From Vespa crabro (taxonomy: Eukaryota > Arthropoda > Insecta > Hymenoptera > Vespidae): a DNA stretch of 64,000 nucleotides. Where the stretch lies: the NCBI RefSeq assembly GCF_910589235.1, contig NW_025813595.1, forward strand, positions 2,046,001 to 2,110,000, given 5' to 3'. The notes under the pieces were generated by a model. The model saw only the letters and a program-made list of their open reading frames with translations, did no database searches and was not told the origin of the DNA. Every line of letters starts with the position of its first letter. Within the stretch, counting starts at the first letter, position 1. Of this stretch, positions 59,789 through 64,000 are shown one piece after another. The position numbers and the translations under genes were made by a program.

Positions 59789-60107
59789 AAAAGAACGATA
59801 ATAATGATAATATTCTTATCAATAATAACGATATTAAAGATTTTAAGGATAATAATAATAAGGATAATATAGATAATAACGATAGGAATAATAATTTAAT
59901 ATAAATAGTAACAATAATAACGACAAAGACGATAATAATGATAATAATAATAACGATAATGACGATGATTATAATAACGATCATAAAGTTAATAATAAAA
60001 ATCATATTAAAGCATAGCGATAATAATAATAACGATATTAAGGATAATATCGTTAATAATTGTAACAATATTCACAATAATAACGATAATAATAATATTA
60101 ACATAAC

Positions 60108-60425
60108 GTTATTATCTTTATTATCGTCATTATGATTACCGTTATTATTGTTATTATCGGTAATACCTTTAATATCGTTATTATCTTTATTATTATAAAA
60201 ATAAATATCGTTATTATCGTTATTATCCTAATTATCGTCAAAATCGTTATAAACTTTATTATTATTAGTTTTATTATTACTATGATTAACATCGATATTT
60301 TCGTTATTATTAGTAATACTATTGTCGTAATTATCATTAATAATGTTATCGTCATAATATATATTATCGTTATTATCGTAAATATCGTTATAAATATTAT
60401 TAATATTTTCGTTATTATTCGTATA
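60108..60425 (-). repeat. Inverted block of AATAACGAT satellite
   Basis: For about 318 bp the plus strand becomes T-rich and reads as the complement of the unit (ATCGTTATT), the only such switch in the window. The left junction is centred on the palindrome ATAACGTTAT (60,103-60,112); the right junction falls within TATTCGTATATTAATAAG. Repeat divergence inside is similar to the surroundings, and no close uninverted source was found in the window by eye. Confidence 0.9.
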
Positions 60426-60645
60426 TTAATAAGAGCGATAGTAACGTTAATAGTAATAACTATAAATTCGATAATAATGATATTAATGAAAATAACTATA
60501 ATAATAATAATGATGAAAATGATAATAACGATAACTTCGGTAATAATAATAACAATAATATAGATAATAAAGATAATAACGATAATAACTATAATAATAA
60601 TAATAAAAATTTCGATAATTAAGTTAATTACGAAAATAACGGTAA
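60425..60645 (+). repeat. Direct repeat, first copy (652-bp offset)
   Basis: Starts exactly at the right edge of the inverted block with ATTAATAAGAGCGATA and matches 61,077 onward (AAATTCGATAATAATGATAT, then AATTACGAAAATAACGG at about 60,625 and 61,280). Diverged relatives are at 33,178-33,345 and 19,900-20,080, and of the last marker also at 51,915. Confidence 0.75.
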
Positions 60646-60867
60646 TAACCACAATAATGGAAAAATCGATAATTAACGATATAGTCGATAATAACGAAAT
60701 TAACGATAATAACGATAATAGCGACATTAAATGTAAAAATAATAACTATAATAACGATAATATCGATAATAATAAAGATAATGACAACAAAAGTAATACT
60801 AATATTACTGGTAATAACGATAATGATGATGATGATAATAATAATAATCATAACAATACTAACTATA

Positions 60868-61300
60868 ATAATCACCACAATAATAACAATAATAATCACC
60901 AAAATAATAACAATAAAAACGATTATGGCAAGAATAATATTAATAATAATAACGATAATAATGATAATAACGATATAATCGATAATAACAATTACAACAA
61001 TAACGATAATTACTATAATAATGGTAATTATAATAATAATTATACCGATTATAACGATAATATCGATAATAATAATATTAATAAGAGCGATAATAACGTT
61101 AATAGTAATATCTATAAATTCGATAATAATGATATTAATGAAAATAACTATAATAATAATAATAAATATATCAATAATAACGATATTAACAATAACAATA
61201 ATAACAATAATAACAATAATACGATTATTACCGGTAATAACAAATATAATAAGATTAATAAAAATATCGATAATAAGTTTAATTACGAAAATAACGGTAA
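60868..61300 (+). repeat. AATCACCA family copy and second 652-bp repeat
   Basis: Carries AATCACCACAATAATAAC (60,870), a second AATCACCAAAATAATAAC 25 bp later, and from 61,077 the second copy of the 60,425 repeat. The AATCACCA marker followed by ATAATAACAATAATA also occurs at 12,855, 19,555 and 32,953, always in the same orientation. Confidence 0.7.
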
Positions 61301-61711
61301 AAACGATAATAACTACAATAACGATAATAATAATAATAATAATAATGATAATAACGATAATAGCGATTTTAATAATAACAACAATAAAGATAATAACGAT
61401 ATTAACAATAATAACGATAATAATGATAATAATAATTATAACAATAATGATAAGAATATTAATAACAATAATAAAAATAATAAAGATAATAACGTAATAA
61501 CGAAATAATAATAAGAATTATGAAGATAATAACAATAATATCGAAAATAACGATAATAATGGTAATATTATCAACAATAACAATTATAGCGGTAATAACA
61601 ATAATAACGATAATAACGATAATAATAATAATACCAATAACAATAATATCGACAATAACGATAATTACGATAATAATAATAACAATTATGGCGATAATAA
61701 CGATATTCATG

Positions 61712-61762
<51 letters not shown>
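61712..61762. repeat. Pure (AAT)n tract
   Basis: About 51 bp of uninterrupted AAT triplets. Confidence 0.9.
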
Positions 61763-61799
61763 TCAATGACAAAGATTTACAACGCTAATTATGATATGT

Positions 61800-62955
61800 T
61801 TATACCTAAAATTAGGATAATAATGGTAAGAACAATAATTATAATAACAATTCTAACAATTTTAATGGTAATAACGAAAAAATAATAATAATACGGCCTA
61901 TTAGAACGATAATATAAACAATAATAGTAGTAATAATATCAATATTAGCAAAAATATCGATAATAGCGATATTAACGATAACAATATTAGCGATAATAAC
62001 GTTAGTTATAAAAAAATTAATAACAATTATAACGAAATTAAAGATAGTATTAATAATCAATAATATAATAATGCCGATAATAACGTTAATTATAAAAATA
62101 ATAACAATAATAATATTACCTATAATAACGCTAATAACCATAATAACGATAATAACAATAATAGCGATAATAATAATAATAATAATGATAATAATAATAT
62201 TAACAATAATAGCGATAACAACAGTAATAACGATATTAATAGTAGTAAAAATAAAGGTAATAACGTTAATAAGGATAATAACATTAAAGTTAATATAGAT
62301 AATAAAGACAATAATAATAATAATAATAACGATAATAATGATAATAACGATAATAATTATATCGAAAGTAACGACAATAATAATAATAATAATAACATCA
62401 ATAATAACTATAATTACGATAATAACGATAATAATGATATTAACGAAAATAATAGTAGTAATAATAACAATAATAACAATACTAACGGTAATGATGATTA
62501 CGATAATAATAATAACGATAATAATTACAAAAATAATAACAATACTAACGATAAGAATGATAATAATAATAGTAATAGTAATAATAATAGCAATAACAAC
62601 GATAATAAAGATAAATTTATTAACGATTATAAGGACAATAACGATAAAAGCGATAATAATATTATCAATATTAACGTTCATAACATTAACAGTAATAATA
62701 AAAATAACATGTTTAACGGTAATAACAATAATAACGAATATACTGATAATAATAATAATAATAATAATAAAAATATTAAAAATGAAAATAACAATCATAA
62801 CAATGATCTTCCTAGTAATAGTAACAATATTAATAAATCTAATAACGATATTGAGGAAGCAAACGATATTAGAGATAATAGCGATAATATTAAAAATAAT
62901 AAATATAATAACGATAAAAACATTAATAATAAGAACAATGATAGCGTTAATAAAG

Positions 62956-62992
<37 letters not shown>

Positions 62993-63488
62993 CAACATCG
63001 ATAAATACGATAGTAATGATAAATTCAAGAATAATAATAAATTTAATAACTATAATAACGATAATAACAATAATAATGAGAACAATAATAACGATAATAA
63101 TGTTAAAAACAATAATAATAATGATTAGGGAAATAAGGATAATAACGATGACAACGATAATAAAAATAACAATAATAACGGTAATGTCGATAATAATATC
63201 AATAATAATAACATTAATAACGATAATAATATTAATAATAATAATAATTACGATATTATAGATAATAGCGATAATAGTAAGAACGATAATAAAGGCAATA
63301 GTAATTATAACAATAACGATAATAACGTTAATAACGATAATAGTAATAATAATAATAAATGTGATAACGATATTAACGATAATAACGCTGATGAAGATAA
63401 TAACGATAATAATAACAATAATAATAAAAATATTAACGATAATAACAATAATAACAATGAGGATAATAAAGACAATAACTCCATAAAA

Positions 63489-63539
<51 letters not shown>

Positions 63540-63850
63540 TACAATAATAACGATAATAACGATAATAATAGTAGTAATAGTAATAATAATAATGATAATG
63601 ACTATAATAAAATTAATATTAATAACGATAATAAAGTTAATAACAATAATTAAAATAATAATAATAAAGATAATAACGATAATAACGATACAAACGAAAA
63701 TTGTGATAATAGAGATATTAATAATAATAAGAATAGCAATAGTAACGATAATAACAATAATTATAAGAACAGTAATAACGATATTAAGGATATTAACGAC
63801 AATGATAATAACAATCATAACGATAACAACGATAAAAACGATAATAGTAA
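61800..63850 (+). repeat. Second copy of the 33.8-35.65 kb satellite block
   Basis: Direct diverged duplicate at an offset of about 28.0 kb (anchors given at 33,800). Confidence 0.7.
63491..63539. repeat. Pure (AAT)n tract
   Basis: About 49 bp of uninterrupted AAT triplets. Confidence 0.9.
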
Positions 63851-64000
63851 TCATAATAATAACGAAAATAAGAATTATAACGATAACAACTATAATAATA
63901 ATAATAATAATGAAGACAGTAACGATAATATCGATATTATCGATAATAACAATAATATCGATAAGAATAATACGTTAATAACTTTTACAGTAATAATAAA

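Larger units (their letters stand above)
46316..60107 (+). repeat. AATAACGAT satellite, right block
   Basis: About 13.8 kb of the degenerate 9-mer array, orientation as on the left. No unique DNA, gene or RNA seen. Its first bases after the LINE do not match the satellite right of island 1 (from 5,001), so the two islands share only their 3' side flank. Duplicated modules and tracts inside are listed separately. Confidence 0.95.
60426..64000 (+). repeat. AATAACGAT satellite, terminal block
   Basis: The array returns to its usual orientation and runs to the window edge. No gene or unique DNA seen. Contains the second copies of the 33.8 kb block and of the 60.4 kb direct repeat, and two pure (AAT)n tracts. 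Confidence 0.95.

Noticed and set aside
61839..63854. 671-codon Ile/Val-rich open frame on minus (also 34,023-35,651, 12,408-13,895, 20,750-22,168 and 24,234-25,562)
   Set aside because: The I-V-I frame of the satellite cannot gain a stop by one substitution, so long hydrophobic frames are inevitable. They are not membrane proteins.
1..64000. CRISPR array or other spacer-repeat structure
   Set aside because: Periodicity is 9 bp (with a 3-bp sub-period) and continuous, with no constant repeats separated by unique spacers and no associated genes.
1..64000. Telomeric repeat array
   Set aside because: The unit does not match TTAGG-type or other telomeric repeats that I know, and its high divergence and internal segmental duplications fit an interstitial satellite. 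A telomere-associated location cannot be excluded.
1..64000. Assembly artefact explaining the long-range duplicates
   Set aside because: Duplicate blocks differ at many positions and have different lengths, unlike a falsely duplicated contig. The exceptions that need read support are the 145-bp perfect pair and the inversion junctions.

Overview
This window is almost entirely one AT-rich satellite. About 60.3 of 64 kb is a degenerate array built on the 9-mer AATAACGAT (three triplets AAT-AAC-GAT, apparently grown from an (AAT)n background). It is written in the same orientation from end to end, except for one block of about 318 bp at 60,108-60,425 that is inverted. I see no host protein gene, tRNA, rRNA, CRISPR array or promoter.

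The only ordinary-complexity DNA lies in two islands (3,425-5,000 and 44,213-46,315). Both are dead, 5'-truncated copies of a non-LTR (LINE) retrotransposon whose reverse transcriptase reads like the R1 clade of arthropods. Both lie on the minus strand and carry the 3' half of ORF2 (reverse transcriptase, cysteine/histidine region), a 3' UTR and an A-rich tail. They share three nonsense codons and also share the satellite next to their 3' ends, so they look like one ancient insertion later copied with its surroundings, not two insertions. The 5' ends differ: copy 2 continues upstream into the reverse-transcriptase fingers, whereas copy 1 is broken and joined to about 260 bp in the opposite orientation that reads like part of an R1-type endonuclease domain.

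Layout: satellite 1-3,424; island 1, 3,425-5,000; satellite 5,001-44,212; island 2, 44,213-46,315; satellite 46,316-60,107; inverted block 60,108-60,425; satellite 60,426-64,000. Inside the satellite, rare 'spelling errors' act as bar codes. They show that the array is a patchwork of long, diverged, mostly direct duplications, for example 12.5-15.4 kb with 19.5-23.7 kb; 26.0-28.2 kb with 48.8-50.9 kb; 33.8-35.6 kb with 61.8-63.8 kb; and a very recent 145-bp perfect duplicate 821 bp apart at 58.8 and 59.6 kb.

Organism: a eukaryote, most likely an insect or other arthropod, inferred from the R1-clade element. The window is consistent with a heterochromatic, centromeric, sex-chromosome or B-chromosome satellite field, but the sequence alone cannot say which. 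The many long open frames are a by-product of the 9-mer: five of its six frames have no stop, and three of those cannot gain a stop by one substitution. They should not be annotated as genes.
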